A stretch of 64,000 nt of DNA. It comes from Acarospora socialis. Lineage: Eukaryota; Ascomycota; Lecanoromycetes; Acarosporales; Acarosporaceae. Location: contig JAMYGW020000005.1 in assembly GCA_025617375.2 (NCBI GenBank), forward strand, positions 1,178,001 through 1,242,000, in the 5' to 3' direction. Within the stretch, counting starts at the first letter, position 1. The number at the start of each line of letters is the position of its first letter. Under the pieces are notes generated by a model that saw nothing but the letters and a program-made list of their open reading frames with translations, was not told where the DNA came from and searched no databases. The translations under genes and the position numbers were made by a program. Positions 1-11,583 of this stretch are shown one piece after another.

Positions 1-538
1 AGATCGATCAGGAGAAATTTCTCGAAGCAGAGGGAAGAGAAGGCGTGGAGAGGTTGGTGGGTGTGGGAGTTCAGGAGAGAAGGGAAGGATGGAAGTTTTG
101 GAGGTGTTAGACGGGCAAAGTCCCTGGTCAGGTCCGCTCCAGCGTCGTGCGGATCTTTGTCTCTATTATACGCGGGTCTTGGTTTCAGGGAGATAAAGGG
201 TAGAACGATACGGCTTGGTATATAATAATCTAGCATGATTAAACACCTGAATGCCATGATAATTAAGAGACGATAGCATTTTAGTTCAAGGCTGTTCAAT
301 TACTGACGATGCACTGCATCCAGAAGCCTTTATCCCTTTGTAGAGTTCTTGGTATTGTCCGACCCTCTTACACCACCGACCGCTAACGAATCACAACCAT
401 CAGAACCCCACCAAACCCTCACTAACTCCATCCAGCTCCAAGCTCCTAGCTCTGAAACAGACTCAGTCACACTGTCCAACTCCCTCCCAGGGAAATTCCA
501 CATTACCACAGAGGATTATCCCGTCAATATCCAACAAC
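1..538. other. Intergenic, upstream of RAM2
   Basis: No convincing coding sequence is visible. The first 100 bases are purine-rich. Bases 200-300 are AT-rich and probably belong to the RAM2 promoter. The reading frame open from about position 349 is only the 5' untranslated continuation of the RAM2 exon 2 frame, because it lacks an ATG and runs in a different frame from exon 1. Confidence 0.6.
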
Positions 539-1551
539 ATGGGCAAATACTCCGACTCACCCGACTGGGCGGACATCGTGCCCATCCCACAAGACGACGG
601 CGGGCCCAACCCGCTCGCAGCCATCGCGTACACAGAAGACTACAGCGAAGCCATGTCCTACCTGCGGGCCGTGATGGCCAAGAACGAGTACTCGGAGCGC
701 GTGCTCTCCCTGACCGAAGACGTCATCAGCATGAACGCCGCGCACTACACCGTCTGGTATCATCCCCTCCCCCCACCGGCGCAAGGGCACAATCTAACCC
801 CAACTCCCCCAGGCTCTACCGCGCCGCCACCCTCTCCGCCCTCTCCTCCCCGCTGCGCGCCGAAATCACCTGGCTCAACGCCGTCGCGCTCGCCCACCCG
901 AAAAACTACCAGATCTGGCACCACCGCCAGCTGATCGTGACGCGGCTGAACGACGCGAGCGGCGAGACGGACTTCACGATGCGCATGTTCGCGCTCGACG
1001 CCAAGAACTACCACGTCTGGAGCTACCGGCAGTGGTTGGTGCGGCAGTTCGGGCTGTGGGAGTCGGAGTTGGGGGATGTGGAGGCGCTGCTGGAGGCGGA
1101 TGTGAGGAACAATAGCGCGTGGAATCATCGGTGGTTTGTGGTTTTTGGGAGAGGGGAGGGGATGGTGGGGGAGGAGGTGGTGGATCGGGAGGTGCGGGTC
1201 GCGAAGGAGGCGATTGGGTTGGCGCCGCAGAATCAGAGCCCGTGGAGTTATTTGCGGGGGGTGTTGAGGAGGGCGGGGAGGGGGTTGGGGAGCGAGAGGG
1301 CGTTCGCGGAGGAGTTTGCGGATCTGAGGAGGCCGGAGGAGGTTAGGAGTAGTTTTGCATTGGACTTTTTGGCCGATGTTTATGCGGAGGAGGGTGGGGA
1401 TGGGAGGAGGGAAGAGGCGAGGAAGGCGTTGGATTTGTTGGTGGAGAGGTATGATCCTATTAGGAGGAATTATTGGGAGTATAGGAAGAGTTTGCTGGGT
1501 GAGGAGCAGGGCGAGGGAAGTGCGAGTACGGGGCCGAGTGCGATTGCGTAG
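539..1551 (+). CDS. RAM2: Protein farnesyltransferase / geranylgeranyltransferase type I alpha subunit
   Basis: This is the shared alpha subunit of cytosolic protein farnesyltransferase and geranylgeranyltransferase I, which attach prenyl groups to CaaX-box proteins such as Ras and Rho. Two exons (539-756 and 813-1551) join in phase at a tryptophan codon and give 318 residues. The start is the first ATG of exon 1, in the context CAACATGGG. The prenyltransferase alpha repeats are visible: YTVWLYR across the splice junction, NYQIWHHRQ, NYHVWSYRQWLV, NSAWNHRWFVV and QSPWSYLRGVL. The length fits the family. The 56-nt intron is GTATCA...CCCCCAG. The 3' half of the coding strand is unusually G-rich and C-poor compared with the 5' half. 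The stop lies about 200 bp from the stop of the convergent serine/threonine dehydratase gene. Confidence 0.93.
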
Positions 1552-1758
1552 TGGAGGTCTTTGCAGTTAGATGAATGGTCTGCTTTTATGTTTCTATACC
1601 CGGCAAGGCGTCAGGCGTCTAGAGAGATCTATGTTTTGAAAAAGCTGAAAGAGAATCACCTCACTAGGTCTGCGAAGACTTAGATGCCAATACCATTTCA
1701 GGTTCAACCCCTTGTCATGGGCGACATCGAGTGTCAACATTGTATCGTATCTTCTCGA

Positions 1759-3009
1759 TCATGCTGTTGGCCACATTAGCACTCTCTCGACGCCAGGGTC
1801 TCCTGTTAAAGGGGAACGCTCACCGTTCCCAGGCGCCGTATTTGTACTAGGCACGTCTTTATCAGCCGTCGCGCCCTTCTCCACGGACCCATATGTCCGC
1901 CGAAACCCTGCCAGCATCTCAACCGTCACATTCGATCCCCCGCACACAACAACCACAACCTTGCTGTCCTTGCTCAACCCCTGCACCGCCTTCCGCAGCA
2001 CCCCATTATAGCAGACCACCACACTCACCCCCGACGCCGTCTCCGCCAACATGCGCTCGTCATCCGCCAGCCGCCAACACCCCATCGCCGCCTCCGCATC
2101 CTCCAGCACGATGCTCTTCACATTCGGCCGTTTCGCGTACTCGAACGTCTTTTCCGCGACCCTCGTCGCGCCCAGCGAGGTCGCGATGCTGGTAATGCCC
2201 GGCAGCGTGATCAGCTTGCCAGCCTTCAGAGACTCAGACAGCGAGTCCGCGCCGTACGTCTCCATTGCCAGCACCGGCACGTCGGCCCAGCCATGCCTAT
2301 CAAGCCCACCCATGACGCCGCAGAACAGCCCGCCCCCACCGACGGAGCAAACGACAGCGTCCGGCTTGTCATCACCGGGCAGTTGCGCCGCGACCTCGTC
2401 GACGAGCGTGCTGGCCCCGTCCCAGATGTACGGATGGTCGAAGGGCGGCACGTAGATGCCGGCGCTGTCCTTGGCTAGGATCTCTGTGCGTAGGTAGGCG
2501 TCTGCTTCGGCCCACGTCGCGCCGCGCTGGATGACGTCTTCAGCGCCCGCGGTGCGGATCTTGGCGATCATGTGCGGTTTCGTAGATTCGGGGACGACGA
2601 CCGTGGCGGGGTGGCCGAGGGAGACGGCCGCTGTGACGCAGGCGAGACCGGCATTGCCGCCGCTCGAGCTGTAAAAATGGATTGGGGCGGATTCGGGGAG
2701 GTCGTTAATTTTGCGGAGGAGGTAGTTGCCTAGGGCTCTGTGGCATGGATCGTGTTAGTAATGCACGGCTTTTGTGTAAATGGGCGTGTTTTGAGAGGGT
2801 TGAAGAGGTTAGGGAGATAGAGGCGCACCTAGACTTGAACGAGCCAGCGGGCTGGAGATTCTCAAGTTTGAGGAATATTCTACTTGGGATATCTGAGCTT
2901 GCGATGTCAAATTGAGCATTTAGTTGGGTACCAACCATCCTGCCGCTCTGGTGAGTGCCGCCGACTCAATGAGGGGCGTTTCCAACCAGGGCTGCGTCGT
3001 TTCAGACAT
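1759..3009 (-). CDS. CHA1: L-serine/L-threonine dehydratase (PLP-dependent)
   Basis: The enzyme deaminates serine to pyruvate and threonine to 2-oxobutyrate with pyridoxal phosphate. Exons are 3009-2936, 2897-2829 and 2737-1759, giving 373 residues, a usual size for the fungal catabolic enzyme. The N-terminus has the family signature PWLETPLIESAAL. The PLP lysine lies in QPAGSFKSR, split by intron 2, and the phosphate-binding loop is SSSGGNAGLA. A second glycine-rich stretch, VCSVGGGGLFCGV, follows in exon 3. Intron 2 carries a perfect TACTAAC branch site. Intron 1 is only 38 nt with acceptor CAAG. It was chosen because that join restores the AAGC-SDIPSRIFLKLEN reading, whereas the next AG breaks the frame. 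Threonine deaminase (ILV1) is unlikely because no C-terminal ACT domain is present. Confidence 0.9.
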
Positions 3010-3540
3010 TGTAGATAAGGAACCCATTTTTCGATTCTGTTGCTATGGTCGAGAGTATGTCAATGTCCGCTGACTCACGAAGCAGCACGTATAAGTACGC
3101 TTCGCACCTGATAACGGTTGCAAAAGGGAGCGGAACGGGTCCGCACCTTTACGCCTTTGAGGTGCCCGAGTTTCGGCTACAGCAGTCGGTTCGGGGTGAT
3201 GAAGTCCGACGTCCCGTTACTGTGTTTAGGTAACTTTTCACATCCACATTCCTACGGCATGCTTCCGCACATATTCTTCGAACGGCATTGTTGTGCGGCT
3301 CTCGTCGAACCTAGCATTCCCGTCCAAGCTAGCCGACAAGAGTGCAAGTGTCCCTTATTCAGATACCATATCGCGTTTGAGTCATGGTACACTCGAGGAG
3401 AACTCCAAGAGTAACGTAAGTTCCTCGGAGTGGAGGCAATATCATGTGCCTTGATGTGTGTATAAGGAGATCAGTTACGCATTGCGGATACTTAAGCCAT
3501 CTGTTGGGGCTCTCCCTAGTTCGGTCTATGACCCTTGATC
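3010..3540. other. Intergenic between divergent CHA1 and F-box gene
   Basis: This stretch separates the divergent starts of the dehydratase and the F-box-like gene and should hold both promoters. Short open frames in it lack family resemblance. I see no repeat. Confidence 0.5.
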
Positions 3541-4983
3541 ATGTCTTCTTTCGCCGACCTACCCGAAGAGTTGTGGCAGATGATTGTTTTTCCTCTAGAA
3601 AAGAGAGATGTCTTTTCAATCTCGCGCTGTTGCAAAAGAATGCGAGACCGAACAACCCCTTATCTGTACGACACAATCGACTGGAGATGGAAATACGAGC
3701 CTACGTTCGGAAATATATTGAACCCTCCCATCCACCTTTTGCTTCGAAGCCTGGTGGAAAACCGTCACTTGGGTGGTTATGTCAAGCATCTCAATTTCAG
3801 GGGATCGAAAAACAGAGAGGTCAGCCATTCGAAGCGAGTACCAGGCACCATTTGGGAGAGACACGAACAGCCATATTGCACTGCTGATGAGTTGAAGGCG
3901 CTGAGAAATTATGTGCACGAGGTAGGGCTGCCTTCGGAAACGCTCTGGACACTGGAGCTGGAGACGGGCAACATCAACGTCTTCGTAGCGCTTGTTCTCT
4001 CGTTGTCGGTCAATGTCCAGACTTTATTTCTCAGCACTGATTTCCGCGTCAGTAACCCATTCCTTGGCCTTCTCTTGAAGCACGCATTGTTTTCGAGTAC
4101 ACTGCCTGCCGGCTTTTCTACATTTTCACATCTCCAGCAAGTTGAATTCCCATCAATGGGAAGCGACTACCTGCCACGGCATGTTACCAATTCCGCAGAG
4201 CAAGTTGCATCTCTCTTTTATCTCCCTTCTGTTCGGAAGATTCTTGCGGTCATTCTCCCTAAGAGAACCAAATTCACCTGGCCCGGCAATGAACGACCGC
4301 GTGCATTGACGCTCGACACCCTAGATCTACCCTGTTGCTACATCGACGGGGCGGTCCTCCTGCACCTGTTATCCGCGGCGCCGAATCTCCGCAGGTTCAG
4401 ATACAGTTACGTCTACGACAGAGACTCGCCTAGGATGTCATATCAAGACCAGCACTTTGACCTCGCCAAGCTGGGCCGCGCACTCGGACAAGTGCGAACG
4501 ACGCTTACTCACCTGTCCGTATCGATCGACGTCAACAGTAACATCTACCTACCTCAAACAAACCAGAGCGAGTATTGGGGCGTTGAGAACCGGCTCGGTG
4601 GTCTAGCAGACTTCAGCCAGCTCGAAAGTCTGGAGATCTCCTTCGTCATTTTACTGGGGCTCTCTAAGACATCTGGGTCCGTCGAGAGGCTGGACGGCCT
4701 GCTGCCTCGATCACTTCGAGAGCTGTGTCTCAACAACGATCTCGATTCCTGGCATACAAACGAATGGTCGGCACGAGCGTGTCTGGAGCTGTTAGACGAG
4801 TTTCTCACAGATCGAAAGCACACGGCACCGGCGCTGGCGAGGCTCGGTCTCCGTTTCCGAGATCCATTCGAGGATGAGTGGGAGGAAGACGAACTAGAGG
4901 AGTTGCGAGTGATGTGCAGACGTGCCGGCGTGCAGTGCATCGATAGGGAACCGCCGAGTTTCTGGAAGCCTGAATGCAGTTGA
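3541..4983 (+). CDS. F-box-like protein with leucine-rich C-terminal region
   Basis: A single-exon frame of 480 residues starts at the ATG that gives MSSFADLPEELWQMIVFPL. The first 45 residues match the F-box pattern: LPEELW followed by a hydrophobic helix, ISRCCKRMRDRTTPYLY and a DTIDW ending. F-box proteins bind Skp1 and recruit substrates to SCF ubiquitin ligases. The remaining 430 residues have irregular leucine-spaced segments, such as LRRFRYSYVYD and LESLEISFVILL, as in fungal lineage-expanded F-box/LRR-like proteins. No specific substrate can be inferred. The C-terminal part is acidic (EDEWEEDELEEL). Such genes form large variable families in Pezizomycotina, so one-to-one orthology is not expected. 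Confidence 0.8.
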   Translation: MSSFADLPEELWQMIVFPLEKRDVFSISRCCKRMRDRTTPYLYDTIDWRWKYEPTFGNILNPPIHLLLRSLVENRHLGGYVKHLNFRGSKNREVSHSKRVPGTIWERHEQPYCTADELKALRNYVHEVGLPSETLWTLELETGNINVFVALVLSLSVNVQTLFLSTDFRVSNPFLGLLLKHALFSSTLPAGFSTFSHLQQVEFPSMGSDYLPRHVTNSAEQVASLFYLPSVRKILAVILPKRTKFTWPGNERPRALTLDTLDLPCCYIDGAVLLHLLSAAPNLRRFRYSYVYDRDSPRMSYQDQHFDLAKLGRALGQVRTTLTHLSVSIDVNSNIYLPQTNQSEYWGVENRLGGLADFSQLESLEISFVILLGLSKTSGSVERLDGLLPRSLRELCLNNDLDSWHTNEWSARACLELLDEFLTDRKHTAPALARLGLRFRDPFEDEWEEDELEELRVMCRRAGVQCIDREPPSFWKPECS

Positions 4984-5845
4984 AAGAAGATGATTTCGTA
5001 TGAGCATTATCTGCTATCCATGCAATCTCATTACACTAGAAGATCATCTCCCGTCCTGACGATGCTTCGGGGCACAATCTCAGAGTATACTTGTCTGTCG
5101 TACTTGTAACCCTACGCATACCTCACATGATCTTTCACCACGGCTATAGTGCGAGGCACCAAAAGATTTGTAGTTGCAGTTAGTCCTCCAGTTCTTGCAT
5201 ACCCTCGTGACTATGCTGTCACCACATCTCAACTGCCAACAGCGAAGGCTCGATTGCGAAGAATACATGACTGACTTCCAGTTCTCTTTAACAAAGTAAC
5301 ACACGATGCCATAGAATACCACACTTTACAGGTAGCTGACTTGGAACGTCTATCTACATGGAGATAGAAATAACGTCTCCGCACGAAATAGAGAGATGCA
5401 GGAACTGTATCTCCATACCATTGCCAACCATACCTCCAAAACCCGGACAGCTGAAAGGGCATGGAACCATTCTCCCTCGTTGACGGCCCCGATTGTCACT
5501 GCTGTGGAATACTCGATATCCCAATGGAGGATTCAGTTCCAGGTTGTATCTCAAGAAGCTGGTGATGGAAAGATCAATGTCATCTCTATGTTTCGCCTTA
5601 AGAGTGATACAAACCTGTTGCAGATGGTGGAGTACCCTGGGTATATGGAACGTGACCTTCAAGTCGATGTGAGCTCAGCTGGCTGAAAGGGATCAGAGGA
5701 CAAAGCACATAACTCTCAATCAACGGCTGGGGACAGATCTCATCAGCCATCCCGGATCGTGTGGACCTACGTCACCATCGTTCTCACGATCGATAGACGC
5801 TCATACTCTGACTTCCATGTCCCTAATATACACCCAAGCAAGCCC
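4984..5845. other. Intergenic between F-box gene and YTM1 3' end
   Basis: There are short open frames on both strands (for example 5396-5686 + and 5354-5662 -), but none has family resemblance, introns or a repeat-domain pattern. Part of it must be the 3' untranslated regions of two convergent genes. Confidence 0.45.
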
Positions 5846-7371
5846 TCATGTCCCCCCACCAGCCACGAGCTCCGTCCCCCGATTAACCTGCACCCTCTTA
5901 TCCTCCCCCGCACTAACGACCCCCACATCCGCATCCCAACAAACCCCAAACACCTTAACCCCCTCCCCTCCAACCCTCCTCCCCTCACCCCTCTGACTCT
6001 CCCTCGAGATCGTATACACACTCTCCCCCACCACACCATCCTTCTCACTCCTCGACGCCCTCACGTCCCAGACCCGACAACTCCCATCATGGCTCCCACT
6101 AACCAGTCCGTACGCACTACCCGGGTCTCTGGCCAGACTGACAACAGCATTGCTGTGCCCGCGCAGCGTCATAGCCGAGATGGTCGTGGCCGAGGCGCGA
6201 GGATCGACGAGCGTGATGTGGCGGGCAGACGTGCCGGCAGCGAGGAGGTGCAGGTCCGGCAGGGCCGCGAGGGCGAGGAGGGCGTGCGAGGTGGTGCGGG
6301 TGTCGACGAGGGACGAGGTCGCGAGGTCCCAGGTGCGCAGGGTGTGGTCCCAGGAGGTGGAGTAGGCGACTGTGGGGTCGGTCGGGGCGAAGATGGTGGA
6401 GGAGACGGGCGCGGTGTGGGATTTGAGGAGAGCGAGGGGCCCGCGCTGCGGGGTGGTGGTGGATGAGGTGGAAAGTTTCCGGCGCTTGGAGGGGCGGGAG
6501 GAGGCGGAGGGTAGAAGGGATGTTGGGGCGGCGGGGGCGTCGGATTTCTTGCTCGACCACACGCCGACGGTGTGGTCGGCGGAGGCGGAGAGGATGCGGT
6601 TGGAGGGGTGGTGGACGGCGATGGAGTCGACGGTGGCTTTGTGCCCGTAGAGCTCGATTGCCGGGGTCAGCGAGGCGGATAATCGGTCGGGGGACTCGCT
6701 GTATTTCCATATTCGTACTGTCCGGTCTAGACCTGATGAGACGATCGCGGTTGGGGAGAGAAACTTGGCTGCTTTGACGGAAGCCGTGTGGCCGCCGTTT
6801 GCCGCTGAAGGAGACGTGACGAGGGTTTCGGAAGACATGTTCCAGACTCGGAGTAGCCCATCGTAGCTGCCAGATAGGATGCGCTCCTGACCCTCTACCG
6901 GCATTGCTGCCTGCCCTGCCCATTTCCCTGCTGCTGATGCGCTCGAGAGCACATCCACGGAGCTCACCCAGTCATCATGTTCGAACGAAGCCAAGTATAA
7001 TGGCGGGATGAGAGCCCGTACGTATTCGACCGTAAGCGTCGTTTCGGCCGAGATGCCATTTGCAGTCAAGTACTCGTCGATGGAAGTACGTAGGAAGGAG
7101 CCATTGATCAGGAATTCGAAAGGGATGGGCTTTTCAGAATGGAGCAGCGTGTTGACCAGTGTCGATAACGCGTATCGGCGAAGATCTAGCGGCTACTGTT
7201 AGGTTTGATGTGAAGCGGGGGAACGCTCTTACTTGTAGAGACGAGGATAGGGCCAGGGTTTTCCGGCAGCGAAATATCTGGATGCCGGGTTGTCAATTGG
7301 ATCTTCACTTGTGAGTGTGACTTCTGGTCCGTCGACATGTTGGGATGCAGTAAACTAGTCTCAGTCGCCAT
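5846..7371 (-). CDS. YTM1: Ribosome biogenesis protein Ytm1 (WDR12 family)
   Basis: Ytm1 is the WD40 partner of Erb1 and Nop7 in the nucleolar PeBoW complex, which is needed for 60S subunit maturation and is released by the AAA ATPase Rea1. Exons 7371-7233 and 7185-5846 give 492 residues. The N-terminal ubiquitin-like NLE domain is seen in [20 protein letters not shown] and, across the intron, [23 protein letters not shown]40 propeller follows, with repeats such as [61 protein letters not shown] and a final [11 protein letters not shown]. The intron is 47 nt, and the AAT join restores the conserved [12 protein letters not shown]. Two ATGs, at residues 1 and 12, could serve as start. The coding strand is C-rich in the middle and turns G-rich toward the stop. 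Confidence 0.93.
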
Positions 7372-7831
7372 TTGGAGCCACTATTGGATTGATTTTCGGG
7401 TGAAATTTATAAAATTATAGTAAAATTATAGGATGCCCTTGATGCTATGAGAAATTTACGGAAGCCGGAAGATGACCACTGTGCAGCTAGAGTAGAGTAC
7501 GATCTTAGATGCCAATAATAGTCCAATGGAGCACTCCAACACATAAGAACAGCAACCAAATGTGTTTCTTAAGAAAAGCTGGCTGTGTTACACGGAGGTT
7601 TCCTAAATCCTGTTAAGAGTAGAAGGGAGTTTAATTGACAAAAATGCATTGGCTTATTTCACTCACACATTGCTTTAGTGATGAGCTACAACGGCATTCA
7701 TTTACGACCGAATACTATATTTACGCTACTTAAACAACATTCGTCATAACTTTGTGTTTCCTTCTCAAGCGTTGAAGATGCATGGGATAACATATGATAG
7801 GTCAAACCCGTCTGAGAGCTTTAGCAGACAC
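7372..7831. other. Intergenic, AT-rich, with a short relic repeat
   Basis: This is a non-coding stretch between the YTM1 start and the ZW10 stop, on the same strand. Bases 7681-7709 match 24461-24489 at about 25 of 29 positions, so it may hold a decayed dispersed repeat. Nothing else is recognised. Confidence 0.4.
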
Positions 7832-10558
7832 TCATTGAACAAGAGCGCTTCTCCTGATTTCAGCAATAGCCTTTCGTCGATGCTCCGAGTCGGCAAACAG
7901 CGCTTCGATAAGATCGATTAGCTCGTCCGCCGTGAACTCCAGTCGCAACTCGCCTTCAGACCACAGGTATTTGATGTCGACAAGGGAGCTATCCAGAATG
8001 TTTGAAAGGTACTGGAATCTGAGCCAGTTGGGAGTATAAACTGCGGTGAGGGGCACGGCCGACTCGTTGTTCGGTTTTGTCTCTCCAGTTTCTTCCGGAA
8101 CGAAGAGGTCCTCAAGTTTTGAGATCTGGTTGCAGAATGACGCCAAGCGCTGCGATTCGGGTTCTGAGATATCGCTCATATCCTCGACATCCATGATCAC
8201 TTTGTGGATTACCGTCCCGAGTAGAGATCCCAGCGACTGGAGAAGTGCTGAATGCGATAGCACGCCTTTCCACTGATCATGTAGAACTCTTATCCTATCA
8301 ACCGTCGAGCTGACTGACAGGTCGCATTCGCCGGCGAATGGGGGCTCGGTTGAATTGGCAAAGCCTTGTGCTCCGTCTAACAAGTCCCCAAGTATGGTCC
8401 GCTGAGTATTCATCTCCTTACCGTAAGCTCGTATGGCGAAGACTTCCAGTGAGTGTATATCAGGGTCAAGCTTCAATCTGCCTATTGCTCGAGGACTCTT
8501 GGCTCCGGCTCTCAAAGATTGGTTGTGCGCAAAGGTTCGGAGCTGTTCCGCCAGCCACAAGCTATCGTTATATAGAAACATACTCCCGCTCACGTCAACC
8601 GTGTAATAAGTGGGCGCAGCAGCCCTATACATTGCCAGGATGAGAGTCGGAATAGTGAATAAACCGGCGGCGGCGGGTGCAATTGGTGACCGTAGGTAAC
8701 TTAGACTTGGTTAGGGAAAGAAGCTCAGTAGTGATTTCGGATAGATACATACTTGGGTTGCGCAAGCGTTTCAGCGTCAGATACTACCTGTACGATTACC
8801 TCCAGCATCGCCTCTGGCAAGGCAGTGATTGAGTAGACTTCTTTTAGGGTGAGCTCGCGTTGAGACTGTCTTGCAGTGTGTGGGGCGTGGCCATTGCTCC
8901 TTGTGTCCACCTTGTTGACGTCCCCGGCCTTGTGCTGCATCGGCACGTCTTGATCTTTTTCATCGCCCCAACCCCATCCCTCCTCGGCTTCGTCTTCACC
9001 ATTATTGCCCGAGACCTGCGCGCTCTTGTCTGCCGTCTCGCTGACGTCTAGCTCGTCGTCAAGACCCCACGCACTGGCTTCCTCTTCTTCATCCTTCTTA
9101 TTTAAAGAAGTCATAGCTTCTCTCCTGTCCTCGCCATCAGACCATTCAGCATTCCAATCATCCTTACCTCCTTGGCCATGAAACATTCCATCTTCCGGCG
9201 CCACAACCTCGGTTTCGATTCGCTCGACCTTTTTCACCTTCCCAAGTCCTCTCGCTAACAGGGTCCGTACTTTATCTAGCGATGTCTCTCGTCGTTTGGT
9301 GAGCCAAACTCGAGGAGCTTGGTCGACCCAGTCAAGTAGATCACTCTTCCCGTGCCATCCTACTGACTCCACGACATCTGCAAGCCGGAGAACCTGTGCC
9401 AGTATCTCCTGAAACTTTACCATCCCATCAAGACTTGATGGTACTGAAGGTAAAAGCCAATCCGAGACCAACTGAGATATTAAGCTTGGCATTAGCAGTT
9501 CGGAGAGTGGAACTGCAACCGTAGGCGGCAAGCGCGTGCTTAGGTAGTCTATGATTGAATCTACATCATCGGAGAGAACCTTGACATCGGCGTTTGGATG
9601 GCGACCAGTGACCTGAATATCATCCGCAGTAACTGATATTGCTGCAGCAGTATTATCAGGTCCTAACGTCAGACGGGGTGCGAGAATGATCTTGTGGAAA
9701 CCTTGGAAAAGTTCGTTGATTTTGGTATTGAGAAGGCCAAGCTTTGTCAATGTTACAACAATGGTATGCACATCGATCGGGGAAGGTCCTATACTATACT
9801 CAGTGTCATGTCATACACAGTTTGGAATAGCCCTACTCTGAACCTCGTGCTTGATCGATATTCGCCCAAGTGAACGATCCATCTGGATCAAGTCGTTCCA
9901 ACATTCTTCGATGGTCTCAATAATAGCCTTGTTCAACTCCGCCGCCTTCCCGTTCAGGACCGTAGTTATCGTTGTGTTCTCGAAGGAGCGCAGCAAGCCA
10001 ATCTCCTTTTGTGTCTTCCCAAGCCAATCTATTGCCTCGTCGAGTCGATCCCCTAGTGCAGCTTCCTGCACGGAGTTCAATAATTGATGAATGTGTTGTA
10101 TATGTTCTAACGTCTTCACCAGGGTCTCGTTGAAAATGACCTCGCCCTTCAGCAGATCCACTTTGCTTGAGGCATCGCCAACTCGATCGTCAAGAGCATT
10201 TCCTGCATCAGATTGTCTGACTATTTCGCGAGCCAGAGCCCGCGACTCCTCGATTTCAACTTGTAATTGCTTGGCTTGAGATATCCAGCCGTCAACGTCT
10301 GGGGCGGTCTCGCGACTACGCTCTCTGATATCGGCCTACAAGATCCATTGTAAGCAAGAGCACGATATTAGTATTAGACCCACATGAGACGCCTACCTTG
10401 ACTTCCTCACGGGCATCTCGAAGAAGCTGCAGAGCAACGGGCAAAGCTGATGCAGGGACGTCGGCGGATATCACCTCCTCGGATGCAGGGTATGATCCAT
10501 CTTTTGCGGAGCTGAGTATAGCTTGTCCAAGCTGTTCATCGGATACTTGGGACGACAT
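7832..10558 (-). CDS. ZW10: ZW10/Dsl1-family vesicle-tethering and kinetochore-related protein
   Basis: In animals ZW10 acts both in the RZZ kinetochore complex and in the NRZ tether at the ER. The fungal counterpart is the Dsl1 complex, which captures COPI vesicles. Four exons (10558-10397, 10335-9837, 9788-8753, 8699-7832) give 854 residues. The N-terminal half is helical and coiled-coil-like (GEVIFNETLVKTLEHIQHIH). The middle has the ZW10-like segment LNTKINELFQGFHKIILAPR. Residues about 420-500 form an acidic, low-complexity insertion with tryptophans, including WGW at residues 492-494. The C-terminal half contains LILAMYRAAAPTYY and continues to the stop. All three introns join in phase. 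I chose the ATG that gives MSSQVSDEQLGQ. A leftward frame with MKTGLLSS exists but looks untranslated. Whether this protein works at kinetochores in this fungus cannot be told from sequence. Confidence 0.82.
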
Positions 10559-11583
10559 CCAGATAGGGTGAAGGTCTGATGTGGTAGTGAGAGCACTAGA
10601 CAATAGACCAGTCTTCAAGCTTCTACAAGAGATATGGAATCGTTGTATACGACGTAACGGGGTTTGGTACGGTTGTGGAGAAGAATAGTCCTGGAAGATT
10701 GAAACACTCGTGCAAGTCAGACATCCTAATTTATCTCGGTGTAATAAAGCACAAATTATTATGCGTAGGTCGCACTGCTTCCAAGGCGACAGCGATCATA
10801 AAAACCACTTTCTTTCTCACAAGCATGTTTACCTATATATTACGCGGTTATGGGCACACGTCCAAATACTTTACCATACACGTTAAACCAGTCCAGGACC
10901 AAAGCTTAGCTGTCCATTGTCTGACCACCAACAAGCTGTTGGAAATACCTAACATTGATTCGCAGTCACGAAGTCCAAAAATCCACATGAGCAGTTCTGT
11001 ATTCGATTATCAAACCTCGTGTGTGGGCCTTCACTACTAAGACCAATATTCACCATGTGTTGTACGGAAATGGCAGACAATTAAGGTACGGATCACTGCT
11101 TTCACTGTGTATAAGCCTCGTCTATGACTGCTGTTACCTGCTCACATGGTGGCCTTCAAAGGAGTACTCATTCATAACATGTTCTGAAATCAATTGCTGT
11201 TTAGTCTCCTTGTCAAGCATGTCACTCTCGTCAAAATCAATAATATATGCCCTGTTGTTCCCTTTTCTATTCACATACGGACTTAGTGGGCTTCATTGGT
11301 ATGTGCTATTTCAGGCCGCTTACCTTCCTGTCATCAAGAAAAACCTTCCAAATACCCACATCAGGATCGATTCATAATTTGGACTCCCGATGGTCTTTGT
11401 GTGATACACTAGCACTCCCATCAATACTGCGTCTGACTGTTGCTACAGCTTGGCATGAACGAAGAGTGCTGACATACCGCGGACGGCAGGCTTTACTACT
11501 CTAAGAATCTCAAGCAGGTGGTTCTTTCCCACACTCAGTCCCGTCCTTCTCTTGAGGGTCTGGCCAGGGTTGTTCAAGTCATC
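10559..11583. other. Intergenic between divergent ZW10 and M16 protease genes
   Basis: About 1 kb is AT-rich, with stop-poor patches on the plus strand that lack an ATG start (for example the frame beginning with GTG at 10675). No domain, intron or repeat is recognised. It should contain both promoters. Confidence 0.5.

Noticed and set aside
5354-5686. Overlapping frames of about 100 codons on both strands downstream of the F-box gene
   Set aside because: Neither strand shows a domain, intron or codon bias. Simultaneous openness on both strands is expected from local composition.
5759-6466. 235-codon plus-strand frame antisense to YTM1
   Set aside because: It is a shadow of the WD40 coding sequence, with Arg/Gly/Pro-rich translation caused by skewed base composition.
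10675-11040. 121-codon frame between ZW10 and the M16 protease
   Set aside because: It begins with GTG, has no ATG near its start, no recognisable domain, and sits in an AT-rich promoter region.
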